DNA from: an uncultured Alphaproteobacteria bacterium
GTDB taxonomy: Bacteria > Pseudomonadota > Alphaproteobacteria > RF32 > CAG-239
DNA length: 64,000 bases
Direction: 5' to 3'
Assembly: GCA_944391515.1 (NCBI GenBank)
Contig: CALXTW010000004.1
Coordinates: 16,368-80,367 of the forward strand
Below the pieces are notes generated by a model. The model saw nothing but the letters and a program-made list of their open reading frames with translations. It was not told the DNA's origin and ran no database searches. Made by a program: the position numbers and the translations under genes. Below are positions 52,857 to 62,856 of the stretch, piece by piece. Position 1 is the stretch's first letter, and every line of letters begins with the position of its first letter.

Positions 52857-53516
52857 TTAGTTATATGAGGGTTCAACGTGGATAACTACACGGCGGTTTT
52901 TGATGCGGTTTTGCGGAATTGGTTCACCAAACGGATCTTTGTTGGGGTATTTGGGCGAGACATCATATAACCCGGCAGTACGTAATCTGACGCGGTCAAT
53001 GCCTCTTTCTTCAAAAAAACGGGCAACTGCGCCGGCGCGTGCTGATGACAATTCCCAATTTGATGGATATTGTGCGCTGGAGAATTTTTCATCGCTGGTA
53101 TGACCTTCAATGCTGAATATGAATTTGTTGTATCTTTCAGACTGAAGAGTGGCGGCAATGCGTTTGAGGGCCGGTATCATCTCTTTTTTGATGACTGCTG
53201 AACCATAGTCAAATAAGGTGTCTCCTTCAAATTCTAACACAATACCTTGAGAGTCTGTGCCAAGGGCTACCTTATCTTCAACATCCATGGACTGAATGTC
53301 GTCGCTTAACTCAACCATCATCATTTCTATTGGGCGAGGTTGGGGTTCTTGCTTGCCGACGCCTTCGTTTAATCCGGCTTGAATTTGTTCAAACTTGGCA
53401 GCATCTGGGGTGGAGGCGGCTAACATCATGACAAAGAAACATAGCAACAATGTCACCATGTCACCATAGGTGGACATCCAATCTTCATCAATTTTTTCGG
53501 CTTGTTTCTTTTTCAT
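52857..53516 (-). CDS. motB: Flagellar motor stator protein MotB
   Basis: 219 aa. The single transmembrane helix carries the proton/ion-binding Asp in STYGDMVTLLLCFFVMMLA (about Asp19). A short plug region follows, then the OmpA/MotB peptidoglycan-binding domain with FIFSIEGHTSDEKF and LSSARAGAVARFFEERGID. Follows motA by 15 bp. Confidence 0.93.
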   Translation of the reverse strand: MKKKQAEKIDEDWMSTYGDMVTLLLCFFVMMLAASTPDAAKFEQIQAGLNEGVGKQEPQPRPIEMMMVELSDDIQSMDVEDKVALGTDSQGIVLEFEGDTLFDYGSAVIKKEMIPALKRIAATLQSERYNKFIFSIEGHTSDEKFSSAQYPSNWELSSARAGAVARFFEERGIDRVRLRTAGLYDVSPKYPNKDPFGEPIPQNRIKNRRVVIHVEPSYN

Positions 53517-53531
53517 GCTCGTTTCCTTGAA

Positions 53532-54344
53532 TTATTGAGCTGAGTTATTGTTCATATCTCTATCAATCAGGAATTGTTCTTTGGTATCAACAAAGGAGTT
53601 GATTTTGTCTTGAATGTAGCGCGGGCTTTTACGTTCAGCTAACAAGACCAATCCTTCCATTTGTAAGGTGTTTTTTAATAAGGTGACATCATTACGGGAG
53701 TTGGCTTTGGTGGCTAAAGGAATAAAGATGATGCGCGCCAAAATAATACCATAAAACGTGGTAACCAATGCAACGGCCATACTCGGTCCAATGGCTGACG
53801 GGTCGCCGCCCATGCTGCCCAGCATGATGATTAGACCAATTAAGGTACCAAGCATACCAAATGCCGGCGCATCGCCGCCCAATTTCATCAAAACATCACT
53901 GGTGCGTTTGTTGCGCTCAGCCTGAGATTCCAACATATGTTCCAGAATTTGTTTAATCTCAGCTCCGGTGTACCCCGTAACGACCAAATCGGCGCCGTAA
54001 GCCAAAAAGGCATTGTTTTCGCGCAAATCATCGGTAATTTCATTTTCTAAGCCTTGCAGACCATTTTTTTGAATGATGTAGGCCCAGCGAACAATGCGGC
54101 CAACTTCATCTTTGAGGGAATTTTCCGAATCTTTGTGCTTTTTAAATGTGCTTAAACCTAGCTTAAGACCGCCTAAGGCTGTCTTTGCTTCATAAGAAAT
54201 AAAGCAAGCGGCAAAAGTTCCACCCACAACAATGATGACACTTGGAATATCAATAAACGCCATTGGACGATCCGTGGCGGCCAAAATTGATCCGATTACA
54301 ACTGCACAACCTGCCAAAAAGGCTAAAAGGCTTCCAATAGACAT
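53532..54344 (-). CDS. motA: Flagellar motor stator protein MotA
   Basis: 270 aa with four transmembrane helices; the large cytoplasmic loop lies at about 65-145 and the channel-lining helices contain GGDAPAFGMLGTLIGLIIML and AIGPSMAVALVTTFYGIILA. This is the PomA/MotA family; ion specificity is not called. 67 bp after gcrA on the same strand, with TAAGGAT before its ATG. Confidence 0.92.
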   Translation of the reverse strand: MSIGSLLAFLAGCAVVIGSILAATDRPMAFIDIPSVIIVVGGTFAACFISYEAKTALGGLKLGLSTFKKHKDSENSLKDEVGRIVRWAYIIQKNGLQGLENEITDDLRENNAFLAYGADLVVTGYTGAEIKQILEHMLESQAERNKRTSDVLMKLGGDAPAFGMLGTLIGLIIMLGSMGGDPSAIGPSMAVALVTTFYGIILARIIFIPLATKANSRNDVTLLKNTLQMEGLVLLAERKSPRYIQDKINSFVDTKEQFLIDRDMNNNSAQ

Positions 54345-54411
54345 TGCTTAAATCCTTATAAATACTTGTTTATTATAAACTTAGCACAAATTCGTTAATA
54401 ATTTGCAAAGT

Positions 54412-54999
54412 TTATTTTTTTGAGTTGGCCTTGACGTAGGCTATGGCAGCGTGTTCTTCGCAGTAGGTTTGACCAATTTTAACTTTACGACCACAAAAAT
54501 GGAAGTTTTCATCTTTTGGATCGCCTATCGGCCAACGGCAAGTGTGATTGTCCAAATCAGTTAACATTGTCTTATGCTTGCCTTTGGGGTGGTCAACGTG
54601 AACAGAGTTACGTATGGTTTCAATACGATCCAACTTAGGAGAAATTTCCTCATTTTCTTCTTTTGCCGGAATTTGAGCAACTTCTGGTTCTTCCTTAGGA
54701 GCTTTGGGAGCCTCTTGAGGGGTTGCTTTAGGTGTGCTTGGAGCAGAGGCCTTAGGGGCAGAAGCCTGTTTGCTTGAGGGTGCCGGCTTGGTTGCTTTGG
54801 CTTCTTTGGCTTTTGGGGCGGAAGATGCACCGTCTTCTTTCTTCTTTATGGGAGAGGGACGAGCCGTTAATTGCAAACGGTGTACTTTACCAATAATGGA
54901 GTTTTTGGTTACGCCTAAGCGTTTGCCGATTTCCCCAGTTGACAGGCCTTCATCCCACATCCGTTTTAAGTCTTCAATCATTTGCTCGGTCCATGCCAT
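54412..54999 (-). CDS. gcrA: Cell-cycle transcription factor GcrA
   Basis: Alphaproteobacterial sigma-70 cofactor that reads CcrM-methylated GANTC sites to activate cell-cycle genes. The N-terminal DNA-binding helix-turn-helix is MAWTEQMIEDLKRMWDEG, then LSTGEIGKRLGVTKNSIIG and KVHRL. A long Pro/Ala/Lys-rich linker (about 55-125) leads to the sigma-interacting C-terminus CRWPIGDPKDENFHFCGRKV and YCEEHAAIAYV. 195 aa. It lies ahead of motA-motB; a GANTC site falls in its promoter. Confidence 0.92.
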   Translation of the reverse strand: MAWTEQMIEDLKRMWDEGLSTGEIGKRLGVTKNSIIGKVHRLQLTARPSPIKKKEDGASSAPKAKEAKATKPAPSSKQASAPKASAPSTPKATPQEAPKAPKEEPEVAQIPAKEENEEISPKLDRIETIRNSVHVDHPKGKHKTMLTDLDNHTCRWPIGDPKDENFHFCGRKVKIGQTYCEEHAAIAYVKANSKK

Positions 55000-55061
55000 A
55001 TCCTAATCTCCTCTCTTGAGCAATACTAAATTATTTTTGATATTAAGGCAATAATATCCAC

Positions 55062-55066
55062 GAGTC
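55062..55066. promoter_or_regulatory. GANTC (CcrM) site in the gcrA upstream region
   Basis: GAGTC located 63-67 bp upstream of gcrA and 84 bp before the divergent gene. In this class such sites, when methylated, recruit GcrA. A single 5-mer is weak evidence. Confidence 0.35.
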
Positions 55067-55149
55067 TAGCAATATTCACATTTTATCACTTTTTTTTTGT
55101 TTTTTTATCGATTATATTGGTCATAAATTTGATTTGGGAGGATTTGATT

Positions 55150-56586
55150 ATGCGAAATTTTGCTATTTTGAGTGCCGTAAGTTTGATTTCTTTGGGAGTG
55201 GTTTTGCCTTGTTGGGCAGAAAGCTCATCCTCTGATGTGGCTTTGAATATCTATAATGGCGGTGTGGCATTGGTAAAAGATGTACGCAATTTTACACTGA
55301 AAAATGGTGAAAATTCAATCGTCTTTAATAGTGTAGCGGAAAAAATGTTGCCAGAGACTGCTTTCTTGAAAGGGACGGATATTCAAGTTATTGAGCAAAA
55401 TTATAACTATAACTTGCAGACCCCGATGAATATTGTTGATGCGTCTATCGGTCAAACAGTGAAAACCGCGCTGGTTGATGAGACAACCGGAAAAACAATT
55501 TTTGATGAGGCTAAGATAATTGATAGTCGTTATGGGCGACCGGTTTTGCAATTTGATTATGGTATTGAAATTAATTTTCCGGGACGTTTGATTTTTGATA
55601 AATTGCCAGATGGTTTGGTTTCGGTTCCAACCTTGTCCACGCAAGTTATAACTCAAAAGAGCGGAGAGCAACCCTTAAGCTTATCTTATTTAACTAAAGG
55701 GATTTCTTGGAAAGTCGATTATACGGCAGAAATGTTGAGTGATAATAAACTAAATTTGTTGGGGTGGATTACTCTGAAGAATGAATCCGGAACGGATTAT
55801 AAAAATGTTTCATTGCAATTTGTGGCCGGAGAAGTTAATCAAGTTAATAGCAACAGCGGTATTCAACCGCGGGCAATGATGTTGGCGGCAAAAGCTCAAA
55901 ATGCCGATATGTCCGTCATGGAAAAAACTACGGCTCTTAACCAAGTTCCTCAGGCGCTTGGAAATTATTATCTTTATACTTTGCCTTTCAAAACAGATGT
56001 ATTGAATAATCAGTCAAAGCAATTGGCTTTGCTGGAAAAGAAAGACGTAACTTATCAAAAAGAGTATAAAATTGTATCCCCACTTTACTTGTGGAACGGT
56101 GTAACCGGGGGAAGTTTTGAAAAACAAACACCTGATGTAATCGTTCAACTTAACAATGATAAAAATTCAGGCCTAGGAGAGGTATTGCCTCAAGGTATTA
56201 TTCGTTTTTACGATAAGCAACAATCGCAAAATTTAGCCTTCTTGGGTGAAAATGTGTTTGCTCAATTGACGGTCGGGGAAAAATCAGAACTCAAACTCGG
56301 TAAAGCCTTTAATTTGATGGCTGAAGGAAAAGTTGTTAATGTGCAAAAGGTTGCGCAAAACGAGGTTGAAGCTTTGATTGAGGTTACCTTTAGCAATGCA
56401 TCGGATAAAAACGAATCGGTTAGCTTTGTTCAGAGCTTTGGGGCTCTTTGGAAAGTGTTGGAAGAAAATATTCCAGCAAAAGATAAAACGGCTGAAAAGG
56501 CTGAGTGGCTTGTCAGTGTTCCGGCTAATGGTAAAACAACTCTTTCTTATAAGGTCAGATTAAGCAGTGCTCTTAACCAAAACTAA
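55150..56586 (+). CDS. Exported DUF4139-domain protein
   Basis: 478 aa. A signal peptide (FAILSAVSLISLGVVLPCWA) precedes a DUF4139-family body with LNIYNGGVALVKDVRNFTLK, YLTKGISWKVDYTAEM and LLGWITLKNESGTDYKNVSL. Function unknown in the family. The ATG has TTGGGAGGA ahead of it; the annotated upstream ATG lacks one. The next gene overlaps by 20 bp. Confidence 0.85.
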   Translation: MRNFAILSAVSLISLGVVLPCWAESSSSDVALNIYNGGVALVKDVRNFTLKNGENSIVFNSVAEKMLPETAFLKGTDIQVIEQNYNYNLQTPMNIVDASIGQTVKTALVDETTGKTIFDEAKIIDSRYGRPVLQFDYGIEINFPGRLIFDKLPDGLVSVPTLSTQVITQKSGEQPLSLSYLTKGISWKVDYTAEMLSDNKLNLLGWITLKNESGTDYKNVSLQFVAGEVNQVNSNSGIQPRAMMLAAKAQNADMSVMEKTTALNQVPQALGNYYLYTLPFKTDVLNNQSKQLALLEKKDVTYQKEYKIVSPLYLWNGVTGGSFEKQTPDVIVQLNNDKNSGLGEVLPQGIIRFYDKQQSQNLAFLGENVFAQLTVGEKSELKLGKAFNLMAEGKVVNVQKVAQNEVEALIEVTFSNASDKNESVSFVQSFGALWKVLEENIPAKDKTAEKAEWLVSVPANGKTTLSYKVRLSSALNQN

Positions 56587-57826
56587 AATATTTGTTTGTT
56601 CGTGTCTGTGTGGCGGATTTTTGTTGACGGCGCATAATGTGTGTGCCGGTGCGGCTGATTTTGCCAAGTATTTTAAAGTGGACATGGATATGCCCTTGCC
56701 GAAGTATGAAGAGTTGGAACAAAAATATATTGTCGGCAGACGGCGCTATAATCGGCGTTATGATTTCCATTGGGATATCGGTAATCTTTTTGATAATTTA
56801 TTTCGTTTGACCATAACCGATTATGGCTCAACAGAAAAGCGCATTCGTAACGAACATGAGCAAGATTTGCTTGATATGCTCGCTTTAATGCCTAAGGAAT
56901 ATTATCAATACATCGGGCCTTATTTGCATACGGTACCCAATATGCCCGAAAAAGTGCTTAATATGCCGGGGATTAAAGAAACTAAAAATAAATTTCCAAC
57001 CCGAATCGCACCGCAATTGGCTGGAATTGAAGATTTGGAATTTTTGTCACCTTATCTCTATTACCTTTTGATGCCTGAAATGTGGCCCGAAAATCGTACG
57101 CCTCAAGAAAGACCCGTTATCAAAAAAGCCTCACCTAAAGTAGAATATGATGAAAAATTATATCAAAAAATAAAAGAGCTTGTTCCAGAAGATGAATTTG
57201 TGCCCGGAGCTAAACCTGAGGTAAAGGTTGGAGCTAGTGATTTGCGGACCATTAATCCTGATATTAATAGTCCGCTTACAAGTGCTGATGTGAAGGCTTT
57301 TGCCAGAACTTTGCCTAATGTTTATAAAATAGGTGAGGATATTCGGGTGCAGGGAAAAATTTATAGTGCCGGTTCGCTTCTTGATATTTGGGAAATTGAA
57401 AATAAAATCGGTTTGCCGATGAATGGCGTGAAAGATTTGGTTAATCCGTGTCAAAGGTTGGTGCAAAAATTGCGTGTGGCCGGCTTGGAGACCGAACTGC
57501 GTATGGCTGTCGGAGGAGAGGGATTTTCTCCTGAAGAATGGGCTTATACTTGCGATAAAACAATTAAAGCCTACCGAATGGGGCTGATGAATAGTTCGAC
57601 CTTGGCTAGTCTGAAAGCTTTTCAAAGAGGTGCGTATGATGCTTATTTGCACGAGACTTTGCGCCCAAAACAACTTGAATTGCAATTTGCATCCATGCAG
57701 GCTATGGTGGAAATGTATAAGGCGCCGATGAATGATATTTTGGAAGTGCGGAAAAATCGGCAACTCTTAAAAAAGGAATTTGAAGCGGGAAAATACCGAA
57801 TTTTGGGGCAAGTATTGTCGTTTTAA
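56567..57826 (+). CDS. Exported protein of unknown function
   Basis: 419 aa. The start is GTG, overlapping the DUF4139 stop region, and the N-terminus is a signal peptide (IFVCSCLCGGFLLTAHNVCA). The body is Pro/Tyr/Asp rich, with RYNRRYDFHWDIGNLFDNLF, LPKYEELEQKYIVGRR and, near the end, GGEGFSPEEWAYTCDKTIKA. No family recognised; co-expressed with the DUF4139 protein and possibly its partner in the periplasm. Confidence 0.65.
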   Translation: MLLTKTKIFVCSCLCGGFLLTAHNVCAGAADFAKYFKVDMDMPLPKYEELEQKYIVGRRRYNRRYDFHWDIGNLFDNLFRLTITDYGSTEKRIRNEHEQDLLDMLALMPKEYYQYIGPYLHTVPNMPEKVLNMPGIKETKNKFPTRIAPQLAGIEDLEFLSPYLYYLLMPEMWPENRTPQERPVIKKASPKVEYDEKLYQKIKELVPEDEFVPGAKPEVKVGASDLRTINPDINSPLTSADVKAFARTLPNVYKIGEDIRVQGKIYSAGSLLDIWEIENKIGLPMNGVKDLVNPCQRLVQKLRVAGLETELRMAVGGEGFSPEEWAYTCDKTIKAYRMGLMNSSTLASLKAFQRGAYDAYLHETLRPKQLELQFASMQAMVEMYKAPMNDILEVRKNRQLLKKEFEAGKYRILGQVLSF

Positions 57827-57925
57827 TGTAATTTGAAAATTTTTTTGCATTTTGTTATTGCATTTGTGTTTTTTAGTTTGTATAAAGCTAAGAAAACTCT
57901 GTTTAATTTTTTAGGATGAGAGAAA

Positions 57926-58414
57926 ATGGCTCGTGTAACTGTTGAAGATTGCGTAGATAAAATTCCTAACCGTTATGAATTGTTAATGGTTGCGGCTCAG
58001 CGTGCTAAAGATATTGCTGCAGGTGCTCCGCTTACGGTCGCTCGTGATAACGATAAAAACTCGGTTGTCGCTTTGCGTGAAATTGCCGATGAAACCGTTA
58101 GTATTGAAGAATTACAAAAATCTTTGGTTTTGGGACTTCAAAAATATGTTGAAGTTGAAGAGCCTGAAGAAGAAGAAATGGAAATTATGGCTGCTGAAAA
58201 AGAATTGGCTGATTTGGATGACCAGTTCTCAGGCGTTTTGCTTGATAATGAAATGTCTGATGGTATGCAAGTTCATGGTGAAGATGATGATGTTTTGGAT
58301 TTGGATGCCGCTGATGCCGAAGGTGATGACTTGTCTTTAGATGATGAAGACGGAATGGATGATAATTTTGACCTGGGCGATGACTTAGGCGATAATTTTG
58401 ATGATGAAGAATAG
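57926..58414 (+). CDS. rpoZ: RNA polymerase omega subunit with acidic tail
   Basis: The first 70 residues are canonical omega ([20 protein letters not shown] and [20 protein letters not shown]). The remaining 90 residues are almost entirely acidic (Glu/Asp with few basic residues), far beyond the usual length of about 100. It precedes rsh, a common arrangement because omega binds ppGpp-dependent polymerase. A terminator follows. Confidence 0.92.
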   Translation: MARVTVEDCVDKIPNRYELLMVAAQRAKDIAAGAPLTVARDNDKNSVVALREIADETVSIEELQKSLVLGLQKYVEVEEPEEEEMEIMAAEKELADLDDQFSGVLLDNEMSDGMQVHGEDDDVLDLDAADAEGDDLSLDDEDGMDDNFDLGDDLGDNFDDEE

Positions 58415-58434
58415 TCATTACTCTAAAAATTCTT

Positions 58435-58463
58435 AAACGGAGCCGAAATGGCTCCGTTTTTTT
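58435..58463 (+). terminator. Terminator of rpoZ
   Basis: AAACGGAGCC-GAAAT-GGCTCCGTTTTTTT. Confidence 0.9.
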
Positions 58464-58596
58464 ATGCTTTTTCTATCTCAAAGGCAGAAAATGAGGGGGT
58501 TTTAAAGCAAATTTTAATTTTTGTGTTGTAGGTTCTAACATAAATGGTGTAGTATTAAATCAATTGCTACGGATAACTTTTTGTTTATGGGTAAAA

Positions 58597-60747
58597 ATGT
58601 TAAGACAGTATGAATTAGTCGATTTAGTAAAATCTTATGACCCTGATGCCGATGAAGATGCACTCAACCGCGCTTATGTGTTCGCCATGAAAAAACACGG
58701 AGCTCAACTTCGTGAATCCGGTGACCCGTATTATTCGCATCCGGTAGAAGTTGCCGGTATTTTGACCAAGTTTAAGTTGGATTCAGCCTCGATTATTGCA
58801 GGTCTTCTGCATGACACGGTGGAAGATACCGATACTACAGTAGAAGAAATTCGCGCCCTTTTCGGTGACCAAGTAGCGCAGTTGGTGGATGGTTTGACCA
58901 AGTTGGCGATGATTGAACAGAAATCGGCTAATAACAAACAAGCTGAAAATTTCCGTAAACTCTTGCTTGCAATGTCGGAAGATATCCGCGTTTTGCTGAT
59001 TAAATTGGCAGATAGACTGCATAATATGCGGACCTTGCATTTTGTGAAAAAGCCAGAAAAGCGTTCCAGAATTGCTCGTGAAACTTTAGATATTTATGCG
59101 CCTTTGGCCGAGCGTATCGGTATGCAGGAAGTTAAAAGTGAGTTGGAAGAAATTGCTTTTGCCGAGTTGCATAAGGATGCTCATGATTCAATTGTTGCTC
59201 GTCTTAATTTCTTACGCGAGCAAGGAAGCAATATTGTTCCCAAAATTATTAAACAGCTTGAAAAAGATATGGAAGAAAACGGTATTAAGGCTTCCGTATC
59301 AGGAAGAGAAAAAACGCCTTACTCTATCTGGCGCAAGATGCAGCAAAAAAATGCCTCATTTGAGCAGCTCTCCGATATTATGGCGTTTCGTATTATTGTT
59401 GATGATGTGGCAACCTGTTATCAGGCTTTGGGTGTGGTTCATAGCAAATATCACATGGTTCCAAGACGCTTTAAGGACTATATCTCAACCCCGAAACCAA
59501 ACGGCTATCAATCCATCCATACCGGTGTGATAGGTCCTGAAAATACCCGTATTGAAATTCAAATTCGTACGCACGAAATGCATGAAATCGGTGAAAAAGG
59601 TGTGGCCGCTCACTGGGCCTATAAGCAAGGACAAAAAGCCGAAGGTAAGCATTATCGCTGGATTAGAGAGTTGTTGGAAATTTTGGAGCAAGCCTCCAAT
59701 CCTGAGGAATTTTTGGAAAATACCAAACTTGAAATGTATAACGATCAGGTATTTTGCTTTACACCAAAAGGCGATTTAATCGGTTTGCCGGTTAATTCAA
59801 CACCGGTGGATTTTGCTTATGCCGTTCACTCTTCGGTGGGCGATACTTGTGTCGGTGCTAAAATTAACGGTGAAATCAGACCGCTACGTACCGTGTTGCA
59901 AAATGGTGATCAGGTTGAAATCTTGACCTCTAAAGCTCAACATCCATCTACCGAATGGGAGCGCTTTGTTGTTACCGGAAAAGCAAAAGCAGCCATCAGA
60001 CGTTATGTGCGCGCAAATAAACGCGACCAATTTATTACTCTGGGACAAGAGATTTTGGAACGCTTATTTAAGGGTGAAAATCTGGAATTTTCCGAAAAGG
60101 CCTTAGTAAATGTGTTGCCGAATTTTGAGGCCGAATCGATTGAAGATGTTTATGCAAAAGTCGGTGAGGGGTTAGTGACCGGTTGGGATGTCTTGAAGGC
60201 GGTTTATCCGGCTTATAAGCAGTCTAAACTGGAAAAAGTGGTTAAATCCATTAAAGTTCCGAGCTTTAAGAAAGTTATCAAAAAAGAGAAAAAAGGTGAG
60301 CCTCTTAAAATTAAAGGGCTTATTCCGGGAATGGCCGTGCATTTTGCAGGGTGTTGCCACCCTCTGCCTGGCGACAGAATTGTCGGTATTGTTACCACAG
60401 GTAAAGGGGTTGCTGTTCATACAATTGATTGTAAAGCCTTGGAGAAATATGCCGATGAGCCGGAACGTTGGCTCGATATTGCTTGGGGCGAAGAAGCCGA
60501 ACATGAAATGCATACCGGACGTCTTAAAGTTATGCTTGCCAATGAACCCGGTTCGCTGGCTGAATTGTCAAATCTGGTGGCCAGAAATAACGGTAATATC
60601 TCTAACTTGAATATCGTTTATCGAACAATCAGCTATTTTGAATTATTGATTGATATTGATGTTAAAGATTTGAAACATTTAACCGATATTATTGCCGCTC
60701 TTAAAGCCAGTAAAGTGGTGTCTTATGTGGCAAGAGCCAATCAATAA
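58597..60747 (+). CDS. rsh: Bifunctional (p)ppGpp synthetase/hydrolase Rsh (RelA/SpoT)
   Basis: Controls the stringent response. Order: HD hydrolase (YYSHPVEVAGIL, LLHDTVEDTD, IKLADRLHNMRTL), synthetase (FRIIVDDVATCYQALGVVHS, FKDYISTPKPNGYQSIHTGV), TGS (VFCFTPKGDLIGLP), a conserved-Cys/zinc region with HFAGCCHPLPGD, and a C-terminal ACT domain. All hydrolase motifs are intact. 716 aa from the ATG at 58597; the first 11 codons of the longer frame are likely untranslated. Confidence 0.93.
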   Translation: MLRQYELVDLVKSYDPDADEDALNRAYVFAMKKHGAQLRESGDPYYSHPVEVAGILTKFKLDSASIIAGLLHDTVEDTDTTVEEIRALFGDQVAQLVDGLTKLAMIEQKSANNKQAENFRKLLLAMSEDIRVLLIKLADRLHNMRTLHFVKKPEKRSRIARETLDIYAPLAERIGMQEVKSELEEIAFAELHKDAHDSIVARLNFLREQGSNIVPKIIKQLEKDMEENGIKASVSGREKTPYSIWRKMQQKNASFEQLSDIMAFRIIVDDVATCYQALGVVHSKYHMVPRRFKDYISTPKPNGYQSIHTGVIGPENTRIEIQIRTHEMHEIGEKGVAAHWAYKQGQKAEGKHYRWIRELLEILEQASNPEEFLENTKLEMYNDQVFCFTPKGDLIGLPVNSTPVDFAYAVHSSVGDTCVGAKINGEIRPLRTVLQNGDQVEILTSKAQHPSTEWERFVVTGKAKAAIRRYVRANKRDQFITLGQEILERLFKGENLEFSEKALVNVLPNFEAESIEDVYAKVGEGLVTGWDVLKAVYPAYKQSKLEKVVKSIKVPSFKKVIKKEKKGEPLKIKGLIPGMAVHFAGCCHPLPGDRIVGIVTTGKGVAVHTIDCKALEKYADEPERWLDIAWGEEAEHEMHTGRLKVMLANEPGSLAELSNLVARNNGNISNLNIVYRTISYFELLIDIDVKDLKHLTDIIAALKASKVVSYVARANQ

Positions 60748-60860
60748 GCAGACAATCCACAATTTGAGTTTTTTCTTAAATCTGGGTTGCGAGGGAAAAT
60801 TTTTTATACTATATATCAAATGTTTGTGTCGTATCAAAAGGTTAGAAAAGGGTTATTTTT

Positions 60861-61265
60861 ATGATTTTGGGTGTCGGTAGTGATTTGGCTAATATCAGCC
60901 GTATTGAAGAAACAATCAGCATCTTCGGTGAGAGATTTTTGAAACGCTCTTTTGCTCCGGTTGAGTTTGCTGAAATTAAAAAACGCCAAGCTATTTCGCC
61001 AAAGGAATATGCTTGTACTTTAGCAAAACGCTTTGCCGCTAAAGAGGCTTTTGCAAAAGCTTTGGGAACGGGCTTTCGTGAAGGAGTGTTCATGAAAGAT
61101 ATTGCAATCGTGCACCAAAAATCAGGCAAGCCTCAGCTCAAAATTTATGGCGGTGCGTTGAAACATTTGCAAAAATTAAGCAAAGGAAAAGAGTATAATC
61201 TGCAAGTGTCTATGAGTGATGATTATCCTTGGGCGCAAGCTTTTGTAATTATTGAATTAATTTGA
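60861..61265 (+). CDS. acpS: Holo-(acyl carrier protein) synthase
   Basis: Transfers 4'-phosphopantetheine from CoA to ACP. The 134-aa protein has GVGSDLANISRIEETI with the metal Asp and the KEAFAKALGTG motif. pdxJ, which often separates rsh and acpS in this class, is absent here. Confidence 0.92.
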   Translation: MILGVGSDLANISRIEETISIFGERFLKRSFAPVEFAEIKKRQAISPKEYACTLAKRFAAKEAFAKALGTGFREGVFMKDIAIVHQKSGKPQLKIYGGALKHLQKLSKGKEYNLQVSMSDDYPWAQAFVIIELI

Positions 61266-61396
61266 TTTTGTTGTTGCTATCCGTAAAATATGCGGTTAGT
61301 ATGCAAAAAAATTGATTGTTTTTGAAAAATGCACGCGTTCATGCTTTTTTCAAAAATAATGACTAGAAGTTATTGTTTTTTATAAAAGAGATTAAA

Positions 61397-62125
61397 ATGG
61401 AAGAAGATGAAAGCTTAATGGATACGGTGAAAACGTTGTTTTATGCAATCGTTATCGCCATTCTGATTAGAACGTTCTTGTTTGAGCCTTTTAAAATTCC
61501 TTCAGGGTCTATGTATCCGACCCTTTATGTCGGAGACTATTTGTTTGTCTCTAAATATACTTACGGTTATTCCAAACATTCTTTGCCGTTTAGCATTCCT
61601 TTGTTTGAGGGAAGAGTTTGGGCAGATGAACCCAAACGTGGCGATGTGGTGGTTTTTAAGTTTCCGCAAGATAACAAAACCGATTATATCAAACGTGTTA
61701 TCGGTTTGCCCGGTGATAAAATCAAAATGGAAAACGGGCGCTTGTTTGTGAACGGTGAGTTGGTTGAACGCGAGGAAATGCAAGATTTTGTTATTCGTGA
61801 CAGCCAAGGCAACGCGGAACGCTATCACCAATATATGGAAACCTTGCCGGGGGGTAAAAAACACAAAATCTTGGAAGTTTCCGATTTTGAAAACGAAGAT
61901 AATTTACCAGAGTTGACCGTTCCGGAAGGAAGTTTGTTTGTTATGGGTGATAATCGTGACCGCTCTGATGATAGTCGCGTTAATGTCGGTTTTGTTCCTT
62001 TTGAAAATTTGGTTGGTAAAGCGCGTTTCTTGTTCTTTTCTAACAGCGATGACGGAGCTTGGTATAAGCCTTGGACTTGGCCGAAAATGATTCGTTGGGA
62101 ACGTTTGTTTAACAAAATTAAATAA
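61397..62125 (+). CDS. lepB: Signal peptidase I
   Basis: Cleaves signal peptides at the outer face of the inner membrane. Single N-terminal transmembrane helix, catalytic Ser38 in IPSGSMYPTL, Lys at about 100 in YIKRVIGLPGDKI, and the conserved VMGDNRDRSDDSR. 242 aa from the ATG preceded by AAGAGA. Confidence 0.93.
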   Translation: MEEDESLMDTVKTLFYAIVIAILIRTFLFEPFKIPSGSMYPTLYVGDYLFVSKYTYGYSKHSLPFSIPLFEGRVWADEPKRGDVVVFKFPQDNKTDYIKRVIGLPGDKIKMENGRLFVNGELVEREEMQDFVIRDSQGNAERYHQYMETLPGGKKHKILEVSDFENEDNLPELTVPEGSLFVMGDNRDRSDDSRVNVGFVPFENLVGKARFLFFSNSDDGAWYKPWTWPKMIRWERLFNKIK

Positions 62126-62187
62126 CTCTCAAAAATAAGAGTTGGACAAGTATTTGTTTTATATCATTACTAAAAAAAGAGTTTATC

Positions 62188-62856
62188 ATGCTTGAGGATT
62201 TGGAAAATATTCTTCATTATAAATTTCGTAATCAACACTTGTTGCAACAAGCCTTGACGCATAGCAGTCATTCGGCTCGCTTGTGTGATAATTATGAGCG
62301 TTTGGAGTTTTTGGGTGATAGAGTTTTGGGAGTGGCTATTGCCAGTCTGTTGTATCGAATGTTTCCCAATGAACCGGAAGGGAGTTTGTCGCAGCGCCAT
62401 ACCGGTTTGGTTTGCAAAGAAACCGTTGCCGAAGTGGCTTTAACTCTTAAACTTGATAAGTTTATGATTGTGGCGGATGAAGAAATTCGCCATAATGAAA
62501 ATGTGTTGTGCGATGTTTGCGAGGCTGTAATCGGAGCTATTTTTATGGATGCCGGTTGTGAAGAAGCCGTCAATTTTGTGAACCAACACTGGAAAGAACT
62601 GATTGATAAAAATGTCGCTCCTCCGAAGGATAACAAAACCTTGTTGCAAGAAGTTGCTCACAGCAAAGGTTTGGGAAATCCGATTTATGAGCTGAAAGGC
62701 AGAGAAGGGAGCGAACATGAGCCGACGTTTTATATGGCGGTTGCTCTCAATGGGATTGAACCGCAAGTCGGTGCCGGACGTAATAAAAAATTAGCCGAGC
62801 AAGAAGCGGCCGCTAAAATGCTTGATTTTTTGGGATATCCGCATGGGCATAAATGA
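62188..62856 (+). CDS. rnc: Ribonuclease III
   Basis: Double-strand RNA endonuclease for rRNA processing. Signature ERLEFLGDRVLGVAIA, second acidic motif CDVCEAVIGAIFMDAGCEEA and a C-terminal dsRBD (KTLLQEVAHSKGLGNPIYEL, GAGRNKKLAEQEAAAKML). 222 aa. era overlaps its end by 14 bp. Confidence 0.94.
   Translation: MLEDLENILHYKFRNQHLLQQALTHSSHSARLCDNYERLEFLGDRVLGVAIASLLYRMFPNEPEGSLSQRHTGLVCKETVAEVALTLKLDKFMIVADEEIRHNENVLCDVCEAVIGAIFMDAGCEEAVNFVNQHWKELIDKNVAPPKDNKTLLQEVAHSKGLGNPIYELKGREGSEHEPTFYMAVALNGIEPQVGAGRNKKLAEQEAAAKMLDFLGYPHGHK

Noticed and set aside
61321..61360. Terminator before lepB
   Set aside because: The GCA/TGC stem around CGCGTTCA is only a few base pairs long and not convincing.
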